DNA from: Iamia sp. SCSIO 61187
GTDB taxonomy: Bacteria; Actinomycetota; Acidimicrobiia; Acidimicrobiales; Iamiaceae
DNA: 64,000 nucleotides
Assembly: GCF_019443745.1 (NCBI RefSeq)
Contig: NZ_CP050948.1
Span: forward strand, 1,302,001-1,366,000
Direction: 5' to 3'
A program made the position numbers and the translations under genes. Below, piece after piece: positions 7,429-14,542 of this stretch (positions are counted from its first letter, which is position 1; every line of letters begins with the position of its first letter). The notes under the pieces are model-generated. The model was not told the origin of the DNA. It made no database searches and saw only the letters and a list, made by a program, of their open reading frames with translations.

Positions 7429-7863
7429 TCACCCTCCCGGGACGAGGGTGTTCTGGCGGGCGGCGATCCACCAGCGGCCGTCCTCCCGCACGAGCACGTA
7501 GAGGGCCACCATGGCGTGGCCGACGTCGAGCTCGCGGCCGTCGGCGTCGACGGCCCAGGCCCGCTTGTGGGCCAGGGCCACGTCGGGGCGGACGAAGGTG
7601 ACGTCGGTGACGAGGTAGCGGGCCCGCTCGTCGGCGAGGGGCCCGGCCAGGCCGGCCACGCTGGCCGCCATGATCTCGTCGCGGCCGCGAGCCTCGCCGC
7701 CGAGGGCGTTGACGATGGTGGCGTCGGCGGCGACGTGGCGGTTCATCAGCTCGGCGTCGTTGGCGTTGAACCCGGCCTCGACGTCGGCCACGATCGCCTC
7801 GATGGCGGCCACGTCGTCGGCCCGGTCGCCGTCGAGGCCCACCGCTTGCGCCGCCGCGCTCAC
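7429..7863 (-). CDS. SnoaL-like/NTF2-fold protein (second of pair)
   Basis: 144 residues with the alpha+beta cone pattern of SgcJ/EcaC-type NTF2 proteins: AIEAIVADVEAGFNANDAELMNRHVAADATIVNALGG, GRDEIMAA, DVALAHKRAW and EDGRWWIAARQNTLV. Such proteins are small enzymes or ligand-binding subunits; the substrate is unknown. The GTG start overlaps the TGA of the upstream paralogue by 4 bp (GTGA), indicating translational coupling. The two share the same fold and motif order and look like a tandem duplication that may form a heterodimer. Confidence 0.75.
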   Translation of the reverse strand: MSAAAQAVGLDGDRADDVAAIEAIVADVEAGFNANDAELMNRHVAADATIVNALGGEARGRDEIMAASVAGLAGPLADERARYLVTDVTFVRPDVALAHKRAWAVDADGRELDVGHAMVALYVLVREDGRWWIAARQNTLVPGG

Positions 7864-8297
7864 GCCGCCACTCGGGTGAACTGGCGACCCGCGACCCACC
7901 ACCCGTCGGCCTCCCGGACCAGCGTCCAGGTGACGACGGTGGGCGGGGCGTCGCGGTCCACCTCGACGTCGGCGGCGACGGGGTAGGCGCCGGTCGTGGC
8001 CAGGGCGACGTCGGGCCGGACGAAGAGCACGTGGAGCAGGACGAAGCGGGCGGTGGCCGGGACCTGGGCGGCGGCGAAGACGGCGACGTGGGCGGCGCGG
8101 ATGGCGTCGCGACCGACGCTCCGCACGCCCGAGGCGATGACGGATCGGGCGTCGGCGGCGAAGCGGGCGACGCAGCGGTCGGGGTCCCGGGTGCTGATGC
8201 CGGCGCCGACGTCGGCGATGAGGCGCTCGATGGCGGCCACGTCGTCGGCGTGGTCGGCGGTGTCGGCGAGGGTCGGTGGTGCAGTCGTGGTGGGCAT
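7860..8297 (-). CDS. SnoaL-like/NTF2-fold protein (first of pair)
   Basis: 145 residues; same fold as its downstream neighbour: DVAAIERLIADVGAGISTRDPDRCVARFAADARSV, GRDAIRAAHVAVF, RPDVALATTGAY and EADGWWVAGRQFTRVAA. Start chosen at 8297 because a plausible promoter (TTGACC, 19-bp spacer, TGGGAT) ends 6 nt before this ATG, so the message would be leaderless. An ATG at 8318 lies inside the promoter. The spacer carries a MerR-type palindrome, so the pair is probably induced by a small molecule or stress. No regulator gene is adjacent. Confidence 0.72.
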   Translation of the reverse strand: MPTTTAPPTLADTADHADDVAAIERLIADVGAGISTRDPDRCVARFAADARSVIASGVRSVGRDAIRAAHVAVFAAAQVPATARFVLLHVLFVRPDVALATTGAYPVAADVEVDRDAPPTVVTWTLVREADGWWVAGRQFTRVAA

Positions 8298-8303
8298 GGG
8301 GCC

Positions 8304-8334
8304 ATCCCACGACATCAAGGTGCCTTGAGGTCAA
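8304..8334 (-). promoter_or_regulatory. MerR/SoxR-type promoter-operator of the NTF2 pair
   Basis: On the minus strand: -35 TTGACC (8334-8329), a 19-bp spacer, -10-like TGGGAT (8309-8304), then 6 nt to the ATG. The spacer contains CCTCAAGGCACCTTGATG, whose core TCAAGG-CA-CCTTGA (8328-8315) is a perfect inverted repeat. It matches 14 of 18 positions of the SoxR box CCTCAAG-TTAA-CTTGAGG. An overlong 19-bp spacer holding a dyad is the hallmark of MerR-family activated promoters. Confidence 0.5.
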
Positions 8335-8389
8335 GCGGTCGCACCCGCGTCGGTCATCGAGGTGTCCCACCGGTCGTACCATCGCCGCC

Positions 8390-9448
8390 ATGCGCACCCG
8401 CGTCCTCGTCGTGGTCGTCGGGGTGCTGGTGGGCCTGGCGGCGTGCGGTGGCGACGCCGACGAGCCGGACCCGGCGACGTCGCCGACCACGGACGCGGAC
8501 CCCTCCACCGTGACCACGACGACCACGACGACCGGGAGCGGGACGGAGCGGCCGGGCCCGGCCGTCGACCTCGGCGGGGTGGAGGCCGCGGTCGAGCCGA
8601 CCGGCGAGGTCCTCCACGGCTCGCTCGTCACGCCCGACGGGCGCACCCGCACCTACCGGCTCTACCTCCCGACGCAGCGGGCCGACGACGCCCCGCTGGT
8701 GCTCGCCCTGCACGGCGGCACCGGGAACGGGGACCAGCTCGCCCAGACCAGCGGCTACGACGGGTTGGCCGAAGCCAACGGGTTCGTCGTCGCCTACCCC
8801 GAGGGGACGCCGACGGCTCTCGGCCCGCGCCAGCTCGTGTGGAACGCGGGCGGCTGCTGCGCCGCGGCGGTGCGGGACGGCGTGGACGACGTGGCCTTCC
8901 TGGGTGCGCTGATCGACCTCCTGGCCGAGGACCACGACCTCGACCCCAACCGGGTCCTCGGGGTCGGCCACTCCAACGGCGCCATGATGGCCCTGCGCCT
9001 GGCGTGCGAGGCGGCGGACCGGGTCGCGGCCGTGGCCGTCCAGGCGGGCACCGTCTTCGTCGACGGCTGCGCACCGTCCCGTCCGGTCTCGGTGCTGGAC
9101 CTCCACGGCTCGGCCGACCGCAACCTGCCCGTCGACGGCGGGGTGGGCGAGGACAGCGCCGCCGGCGCCGACTTCCCGCCCGTGCGCGAGGGGTTGGCGA
9201 CCTTCGCCCGGGCGGCCGGGTGCGCCGGGGCCGACGCCTCCAGCGTCCGGGAGACCGACCAGGCCGAGGTCACCGTGGAGTCGTGGGGACCGTGCCCTGG
9301 CGGCATCGACGTCGAGCTCGTGGTCGTCGACAGCGCCGGCCACGCCTGGATGGGCCACCCCGCACCCACCGGGCGGAGCGACGAGCCGTACCCCGACCTC
9401 GACGCCAGCCTCGTGACCTGGGCCTTCCTCGCCGCCCACGGCGGGTGA
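8390..9448 (+). CDS. Lipoprotein esterase of the PHB-depolymerase/feruloyl-esterase (LpqC-like) family
   Basis: 352 residues. The signal peptide MRTRVLVVVVGVLVGLAAC ends in a lipobox (LAAC), so Cys19 should be lipidated and the enzyme outside the membrane. A Thr-rich linker follows. The alpha/beta-hydrolase domain has VLALHGGTGNG (oxyanion region), the nucleophile in GHSNG (Ser about 195), acidic residue in LHGSAD and His in SAGHAW. A CC pair and other Cys suggest disulfides. The ATG at 8390 has TACCAT 7 nt upstream, so leaderless. Substrate could be a polyester or aromatic ester; not decidable here. Its 3' end lies 3 nt from the convergent dioxygenase gene. Confidence 0.83.
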   Translation: MRTRVLVVVVGVLVGLAACGGDADEPDPATSPTTDADPSTVTTTTTTTGSGTERPGPAVDLGGVEAAVEPTGEVLHGSLVTPDGRTRTYRLYLPTQRADDAPLVLALHGGTGNGDQLAQTSGYDGLAEANGFVVAYPEGTPTALGPRQLVWNAGGCCAAAVRDGVDDVAFLGALIDLLAEDHDLDPNRVLGVGHSNGAMMALRLACEAADRVAAVAVQAGTVFVDGCAPSRPVSVLDLHGSADRNLPVDGGVGEDSAAGADFPPVREGLATFARAAGCAGADASSVRETDQAEVTVESWGPCPGGIDVELVVVDSAGHAWMGHPAPTGRSDEPYPDLDASLVTWAFLAAHGG

Positions 9449-9451
9449 GGG

Positions 9452-10297
9452 TCAGGTCGCGACGGGGCGACCGTCCCGGGCCACCGCGAGGTGGCGGGGC
9501 TCCTCGCAGCGCCGACGAGCGGTGGGGGCGCCGGCCTGGGGGTCGCCCTCGAGCACCTCGGCCCCGACGGGGGCGTACTGGAGGATGTAGGCCTTCCGCA
9601 CCTCGTCGGTGAGGTTGGGGCCGGTGAGGTGGGGGGTCAGCGAGCTGAACACGACGACGTCGCCGACCGCGGCCTCGGCCACCGCCACCTCGACCGGTGG
9701 CGCGGTGAAGCACTCGTAGCCCAGCGGCTCGACGTAGCGGTGGGCGAGCGTGCCGCCGCGGTGCAGCCCGGGGGCGACCTGGGGGCAGCCGTTGGCGAGG
9801 TGGGCGTCGGTCAGCGGCACCCAGCAGGTCAGGTACTGCTGGGGCTCGACGAAGGCGTACCCGTTGTCCTGGTGCCACGGGAAGCGGCGGGGCTTCTCGG
9901 GGTCCTTGTAGACGGCCTGGTCCCAGTAGAGGTCGACGTCCGGGCCGACGAGGTCGGCGACGATGGCGGCGAACGCCGGGTGGCGGGCGAAGGCGGCCAG
10001 CTCGGGGGCCCGGGTCACGAGGTGGGGGGCGAAGGTGATGGCCCCGGCCTCGGCGATGAACAGCCGATCGTCGTCGAGCTGGCGGAGGGCGGCCTGGGTC
10101 TCGCTCTCGAAGCGATCGATGACCGTGCGCACGGCCGCGACCTCGTCCGGGGTGAACACGTCGCGCACCACCACGAAGCCGTCGGCGTCGAAGGCCCGGA
10201 CCTGCTCGGCGGTCAGGGCGCCGTGGGTCGGCTCGGTGTCGGTCCACCGGAACCCGACGTTCCACGGGTGCAGGGCGAGAGGCATTTCACTGACCAT
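9452..10297 (-). CDS. Phytanoyl-CoA dioxygenase (PhyH)-family Fe(II)/2-oxoglutarate oxygenase
   Basis: 281 residues. Motifs: FDADGFVVVRDVFTPDEVAAV at the N-terminus, iron ligands H-x-D in FPWHQDNGY, QYLTCWVPLTDAHLANGCPQVAPGLHR, and the distal His in SSLTPHLTGPNLTDEVRKAY with the 2OG-binding Arg. Substrate is unknown (lipid, alcohol or siderophore-like). It is the last gene of a minus-strand set with an isopenicillin-N-synthase-like oxygenase and a TetR gene. A 16-bp palindrome overlaps the start codon, so it is probably controlled by that TetR. ATG at 10285 is an alternative start. Confidence 0.82.
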   Translation of the reverse strand: MVSEMPLALHPWNVGFRWTDTEPTHGALTAEQVRAFDADGFVVVRDVFTPDEVAAVRTVIDRFESETQAALRQLDDDRLFIAEAGAITFAPHLVTRAPELAAFARHPAFAAIVADLVGPDVDLYWDQAVYKDPEKPRRFPWHQDNGYAFVEPQQYLTCWVPLTDAHLANGCPQVAPGLHRGGTLAHRYVEPLGYECFTAPPVEVAVAEAAVGDVVVFSSLTPHLTGPNLTDEVRKAYILQYAPVGAEVLEGDPQAGAPTARRRCEEPRHLAVARDGRPVAT

Positions 10298-10305
10298 GTG
10301 GTCAG
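10290..10305 (-). promoter_or_regulatory. TetR-type operator overlapping the PhyH start
   Basis: CTGACCATGTGGTCAG, arms CTGACCA/TGGTCAG with a 2-bp centre, overlaps the start codon at 10297-10295. An AT-rich GATAAA-type -10 lies immediately upstream on the minus strand. The size and symmetry suit a TetR dimer, and a TetR gene is 115 bp away. Confidence 0.5.
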
Positions 10306-10411
10306 GTTTATCATCTGGGTCCCGGTTGCGTCCACGCCCGGGATGTCCGAGACCGCCGTGTCGCCCGTCGGAGGGCGATTCGCTGGCGATTCGACGTCCG
10401 ACGGCTGGGGG

Positions 10412-11017
10412 TCAGGCGGTCATCAGCCGGAGCTGGTCGTCGAGGGCGGTGCGCAGGGTGGGGGCCAGCCCCGTCGGCGCCCCCGAGTGGAGCCACAGCA
10501 GGTGGGCGCCCTCGATGAGGGCGTGGAGCTCGGCCGCCTTGGCCGCCACGTCCAGGTCGGGGCGCAGCTCGCCGCGGTCGACGCCTCGCTGGAGGGTGCC
10601 GGCCAGCACCTCGACGACAGCCCGGTTGCGGTCGATGAAGTAGCCCCGGGCGGGGTGGTCCTCGGCGATGGTCTCGGCCAGCAGGACGGTGTGGAGGGCG
10701 GCGACGGCGGCGCGCCCCTCGTTCCAGGCGGCGACGTCGACCCAGCGGTCGAGCTCGTCGGCCACCGTCGCCGTCGGCGCCGACTCGAAGGCGGCCACGG
10801 CGTCGCGGTCCCGCTGCTGGAGGACGGCGATCAGCAGCCCCTCCTTGGACCCGAAGTGGTGGAGGACGCCGCCGGTCGTGACGCCGGCCGCCTTGGCGAT
10901 GGCGCCGATCCCGGTGCCCCGGTAGCCCTCCCGGGCGAAGTGCTCGGTGGCGGCGGCGACGATGGCCCGCCGCCGTTCGACGCCGCGCGCCTGGACCTGC
11001 CCCTTGACGCCCGCCAT
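10412..11017 (-). CDS. TetR-family transcriptional regulator
   Basis: 201 residues. N-terminal DNA-binding domain: RRAIVAAATEHFAREGYRGTGIGAIAKAAGVTTGGVLHHFGSKEGLL (about 16-62) with the helix-turn-helix at IGAIAKAAGVTTGGVLHHF. The C-terminal helical ligand domain has the TetR_C-type EGRAAVAALHTVLLAE. It sits between two Fe(II)/2OG-type oxygenase genes in the same direction, 13 nt after the first, so it is a local repressor candidate for the operon. Confidence 0.88.
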   Translation of the reverse strand: MAGVKGQVQARGVERRRAIVAAATEHFAREGYRGTGIGAIAKAAGVTTGGVLHHFGSKEGLLIAVLQQRDRDAVAAFESAPTATVADELDRWVDVAAWNEGRAAVAALHTVLLAETIAEDHPARGYFIDRNRAVVEVLAGTLQRGVDRGELRPDLDVAAKAAELHALIEGAHLLWLHSGAPTGLAPTLRTALDDQLRLMTA

Positions 11018-11030
11018 GGTGGCCCGCGGG

Positions 11031-11966
11031 CTAGGCCAGCCCGATCTCGGCCAGGCGCTGGTTCAGGAAGTCGTCGGCCGTGATGGGGGCGAAGCGCCTC
11101 TCGCCGTCGCCCACCAGGGCCTCGGGGGCGTCGAGGAGGACCTCGGGGCGGGGGTGGCAGAAGAAGGGCATGGAGTAGCGGGCCACGTCGTCGGTGGAGG
11201 GGTTCACCACCCGGTGCGTGGTCGCCGGGATGATGTCGTTCACGTGCCGGCTCAGCATGTCGCCGGCGTCGACCACGATCTCGCCCTCGAGCCCGTCGAC
11301 CGGGTGCCACGTGCCATCGCGGTCGAGCAGCTCCAGCCCCGTCTCGGTGGCTGCAGGCAGCAGGGTGATGAGGTTGATGTCCTCGTGGGCGGCGGCCCGC
11401 ACGGCGCCCGGAGCACTCGCCTCCCGGAGCGGCGGGTAGTGGATGATCCGCAGCACGGACCGACCGTCGACGACCATGTCGGCCAGGTCGCGCTCGGGCA
11501 GGCCGAGGTAGAGGGCGATGGCCTCGAGCAGCGTCTGGGCCGCGGCCTCGAGGTCGCGGTAGAGCCGCATCATCGCCGGCTGGAAGTGGGGGACCTCGTC
11601 GGGGAAGACGTTGGCGCCGTAGGCCGGGAAGAGGGGGTGCTCGGGCGGGACGTCCTGGTGGACGTGCCAGAACTCCTTGAGGTCGATGGCCTCGCTGTCC
11701 TTGGCGTGCTCGGTGCCGAAGGGCGTGTAGCCGCCGGCGCCCTTGGGCATGACGTAGCGCTGCTTGGCCTCGAGGGGGAGGGCGAAGAAGTCCTTGGCCG
11801 CCTCGTAGGCGGCGTCGATGTCCTGGGCCGTGACCCGGTGGCCGTCGACCTTGACGAAGCCGGTGTCGACCAGGCTGCGGCCGAGCGTGTCGACGAAGGA
11901 CTGGCGGGTCTCGGTGGACCCCCGGGAGAAGTCGTCCAGGTGCACGGTCGCCACGTCGAAGGCCAT
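11031..11966 (-). CDS. Isopenicillin-N-synthase-like 2-oxoglutarate/Fe(II) oxygenase
   Basis: 311 residues. The N-terminal DIOX_N part has FVDTLGRSLVDTGFVKVDGH; the C-terminal jelly roll has iron ligands H-x-D in AAAHEDINLITLLPA, distal His in ATTHRVVNPS and the cosubstrate motif R-x-S in ARYSMPFF. The resemblance is to general 2OG oxygenases rather than true penicillin synthase. Start at 11966 has CATCCT 6 nt upstream (leaderless). First gene of the oxygenase-TetR-oxygenase operon; divergent from the SOS-boxed 13E12 gene. Confidence 0.85.
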   Translation of the reverse strand: MAFDVATVHLDDFSRGSTETRQSFVDTLGRSLVDTGFVKVDGHRVTAQDIDAAYEAAKDFFALPLEAKQRYVMPKGAGGYTPFGTEHAKDSEAIDLKEFWHVHQDVPPEHPLFPAYGANVFPDEVPHFQPAMMRLYRDLEAAAQTLLEAIALYLGLPERDLADMVVDGRSVLRIIHYPPLREASAPGAVRAAAHEDINLITLLPAATETGLELLDRDGTWHPVDGLEGEIVVDAGDMLSRHVNDIIPATTHRVVNPSTDDVARYSMPFFCHPRPEVLLDAPEALVGDGERRFAPITADDFLNQRLAEIGLA

Positions 11967-12073
11967 GCCCCCAGGATGCCACCCCCAGGTCGAGCTCGGT
12001 CCGGTCGCGGGGACGGATCGTCCGGACTTCCGTGGCCCTTGGGGTTTCCCGCCGCCGGTCAGTGGGTACGAAG

Positions 12074-12087
12074 CGAACACGTGTTCG
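12074..12087 (+). promoter_or_regulatory. LexA-type SOS box
   Basis: CGAACACGTGTTCG is a perfect 14-bp palindrome matching the actinobacterial/Gram-positive SOS box CGAAC-N4-GTTCG. It lies 31-44 bp before the 13E12 start codon, in promoter position. Confidence 0.75.
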
Positions 12088-12117
12088 TCGTGGGTCGGGA
12101 CCGGAAGGAGGTCTCCC

Positions 12118-13578
12118 ATGAGAGGTGCGCAGGACGCCACCGGTGGTGCGGGCGCCCCGGTCGACGTGCTGGCGGTGCTGGGCCGGGTCGACGGTCTGCT
12201 GGCGTCGATCGGTCCGGAGCTGGTGCCCGAGCGGGTGCCCGCGTTCCGGCTCGGTCCGGTGGTCGCGGCGCTGGGGTCGATCGAGCGGCGGGCTCGGGGG
12301 GCCCGGCTGGTGCTGCGCAAGGCGGCGGCCGACACCGGGGAGTGGAAGGCCCGGGGCGAGAAGTCGGCGGCCGAGCACGTGGCCCGCCAGGAGGGGATCA
12401 CCGTCGGTCAGGCCAAGGCCGAGCTCGAGGCCTCCGAGCGGCTGGCATCGCTGCCGGCGGCTCAGGAGGCGGCGGGGCGGGGGGAGATCTCGACCGAGCA
12501 GGCCAAGGTCGTGGCCCAGGGCGCGGCGGTGGACCCGGCGGCCGAGGGCCGGCTGGTGCGGACCGCCAGGCGGGGAGACCTGCGAGCAACCCGGGACGAG
12601 GCCCGCAAGGTCATCGCCCGGGCCGACGAGCGCTCCGGTCAGGGCGCTGCTCGCATCCACCGGCGGCGAGCCCTCAAGGCGTGGGTGTCGCTCGATGGTG
12701 AGGGCCACGGCGTCTGGAACATCCCCGCCGAGTCCCACGCCCGGGTCCTCGCCGCCCTCGAGCCCTACCGGCGCCAGGCCTTCCGCAACGCCCGCGACGC
12801 CGGCGAGCGCCTCACCGACGAGGCCCTCATGGCCGACGCCCTCGACATGCTCGCCCGCGACGTCCTCCTCGACACCGACACCGACACCGCCACCGACACC
12901 GACACCGACACCGACACCGAGCCGGCCGCCGAACCGGCCACGGCGCCCGCCGCCCCGCCCGATCGACCGCCGCCCGACCCCGAGGGACCCACCCTCTTCG
13001 ACACCGCCAACGACACCGACACCGACGAGCGCGGCGACACCGCGCCCCCCGAAGCGCCGGCTCGGGTGGTGCCCACCGCCGGGCGACGCCCCTCGACCCC
13101 GGCGCCGCGGAACCGGCGGGCACCGGCCCAGGTCCACGTCCTGGTCGACTTCGACGCCCTCCGCCGGGGCTACGTCACCACTGACGAGACCTGCGAGATC
13201 CACGGCCTCGGTCCCATCCCCGTCGCCCTCGCCCGGCACATCATGCAGGACTCGCTGCTCCGCCTCATCGTCACCGGCACCGACGTCACCCTCATCTCCA
13301 GCCAACGCCGCTACGTCCCCGAAGCGGTCCGCCGGGCCCTGTTCGCCCGCGACCGCGGCACCTGCGTCGTCCCCGGCTGCGGCGCCACCAAGCACCTCGA
13401 GCTCGACCACTGCTTCGTCGACCATGCCCTCGGCGGACCCACCGAGTACCGCAACCTCGCCCACGTCTGCCGCCGCGACCACCTCCTCAAGACCCTCTGC
13501 GGCTGGATCCTCCGCCACACCACCGAGCACGGCTGGACCTTCACCCCACCCACCGACACCGACCCCGACCCCCCGTGA
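12118..13578 (+). CDS. 13E12-repeat (DUF222) HNH endonuclease
   Basis: 486 residues. N-terminal DUF222 helical region (about 10-260) with ESAAEHVARQEGIT-like helices, then a low-complexity Asp-Thr/Pro linker (about 250-340). The C-terminal HNH domain has CVVPGCG (zinc Cys), LELDH, GGPTEYRNLAHVCRRDH and a final histidine. This family is abundant in mycobacteria and other actinobacteria, often multicopy; its natural substrate is unclear. ATG at 12118 has GGAAGGAGG 6 nt upstream. A LexA-type box in the promoter points to DNA-damage induction. A hexanucleotide microsatellite encodes the linker. Confidence 0.88.
   Translation: MRGAQDATGGAGAPVDVLAVLGRVDGLLASIGPELVPERVPAFRLGPVVAALGSIERRARGARLVLRKAAADTGEWKARGEKSAAEHVARQEGITVGQAKAELEASERLASLPAAQEAAGRGEISTEQAKVVAQGAAVDPAAEGRLVRTARRGDLRATRDEARKVIARADERSGQGAARIHRRRALKAWVSLDGEGHGVWNIPAESHARVLAALEPYRRQAFRNARDAGERLTDEALMADALDMLARDVLLDTDTDTATDTDTDTDTEPAAEPATAPAAPPDRPPPDPEGPTLFDTANDTDTDERGDTAPPEAPARVVPTAGRRPSTPAPRNRRAPAQVHVLVDFDALRRGYVTTDETCEIHGLGPIPVALARHIMQDSLLRLIVTGTDVTLISSQRRYVPEAVRRALFARDRGTCVVPGCGATKHLELDHCFVDHALGGPTEYRNLAHVCRRDHLLKTLCGWILRHTTEHGWTFTPPTDTDPDPP
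12871..12918 (+). repeat. GACACC hexanucleotide microsatellite inside the 13E12 gene
   Basis: Eight consecutive hexamers (seven GACACC, one GCCACC) encode alternating Asp-Thr; a shorter run lies near 13010-13024. Hexamer steps keep the frame, so linker length could drift without disrupting the protein. Confidence 0.85.
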
Positions 13579-13595
13579 CGGTCGGGACCGGATGG

Positions 13596-14339
13596 TCACG
13601 AGCGGTGGGCGACGACCACCATCTCCAGGCCCGGGCGGTCGGGCGCGTCGCGCACGTCGTCGACGGTGAACCCGGCCAGGGCCAGCGAGGCCTCCAGCTC
13701 GGCGCGCGTGCGGAAGCGGATGGTCGAGTCGCTGGCGAGCAGCTCGCCGCCCGACGTGAAGCGGAACCACCATCGGAAGCTCACCAGCGGCTCGTCGACG
13801 GTGATGACCTCGCACCACGTGACGACGGTCCCGACGCCGGCGACCTCGGCGGTGCGGCAGGTCCGGTCGGGCGTCCACTGCTCCCAGACGCGCACCTCGG
13901 GCCGGCGGGTCTCGAACACCACGTGGCCGCCGGGACCGAGGGCAGCGCCGATGCCGGCCAGGGCGGCGGCCCAGGCGTCGTCGGTGGTGAACACCTGGGC
14001 CACGTTGCCGGTCATGACGGCGAGGTCGACGCGCCTCTCGGGCGGGACAGCGATGGCCAGGGTCGTGGCGTCACCCTCGATCCAGCAGACCCGGTCGGCG
14101 CCGGGCTTGCGGCGGGCCACGGCCAGGCTGGCCGCCGCCGGGTCGAGGCCGACCACCTCGACACCCCGCCCGGCCAGCAGCACCGCCAGCGCGCCCGTGC
14201 CGCAGCCGACGTCGAGCACCGACCGGGCGCCGAGCTCCTCGACGATGGCCACGTAGGCGTCGAGGTCCGACCGGTCGGGATCGAGGTCGTCGTACACGTC
14301 CGCCAGGCGGGGGTGGGCGAAGATCGGGTCCGGCGTCAT
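13596..14339 (-). CDS. Class I SAM-dependent methyltransferase
   Basis: 247 residues. Motif I is VLDVGCGTGALAVLLAGRG, followed by the acidic residue in VVGLDPAAASL, then the motif IV-like DLAVMTGNVAQVF and GGHVVFETRRP. The N-terminal LADVYDDLDPDRSDLDAYV fits small-molecule methyltransferases. Start at 14339 because CACGAT lies 7 nt upstream; an in-frame ATG at 14348 sits inside that hexamer. Substrate unknown. The upstream gap shared with mfd carries the palindromic repeat element. Confidence 0.83.
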   Translation of the reverse strand: MTPDPIFAHPRLADVYDDLDPDRSDLDAYVAIVEELGARSVLDVGCGTGALAVLLAGRGVEVVGLDPAAASLAVARRKPGADRVCWIEGDATTLAIAVPPERRVDLAVMTGNVAQVFTTDDAWAAALAGIGAALGPGGHVVFETRRPEVRVWEQWTPDRTCRTAEVAGVGTVVTWCEVITVDEPLVSFRWWFRFTSGGELLASDSTIRFRTRAELEASLALAGFTVDDVRDAPDRPGLEMVVVAHRS

Positions 14340-14370
14340 CGCGGCCATCGTGACCGCCGTCTCGGTCGAG

Positions 14371-14426
14371 CCCCGCGACCTTTGTCCGGAAGTCCCCCTC
14401 CTCGGCAGGGTTCCGGACGAAGTTGG
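14371..14426 (-). repeat. Palindromic intergenic element, copy A
   Basis: Reverse complement of the element at 54679-54734. Outer arms TTTGTCCGGAA (14381-14391) and TTCCGGACGAA (14411-14421) pair with one G-T wobble; the 19-nt centre, rich in GGGGGAC on the other strand, is also conserved between copies. Confidence 0.7.
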
Positions 14427-14542
14427 GCGGGGCGGGCCGGCGGGCGGCCGGGCGCCGGTAGGTTGGGCCGTCCGCACGGGACCCGGTCAGCGCCGGATCC
14501 CGGCGTTCCGTCGCGTCCCACCGAGCCCGAAGGCCCCTGCCC

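Noticed and set aside
8429-8652. Upstream extension of the NTF2 frame to 8652
   Set aside because: The extension is antisense to the paralogue and the esterase promoter; the GTGA overlap at 7863 marks the true start.
10831-13878. 1015-codon minus-strand frame
   Set aside because: Shadow of the TetR, oxygenase and 13E12 genes.
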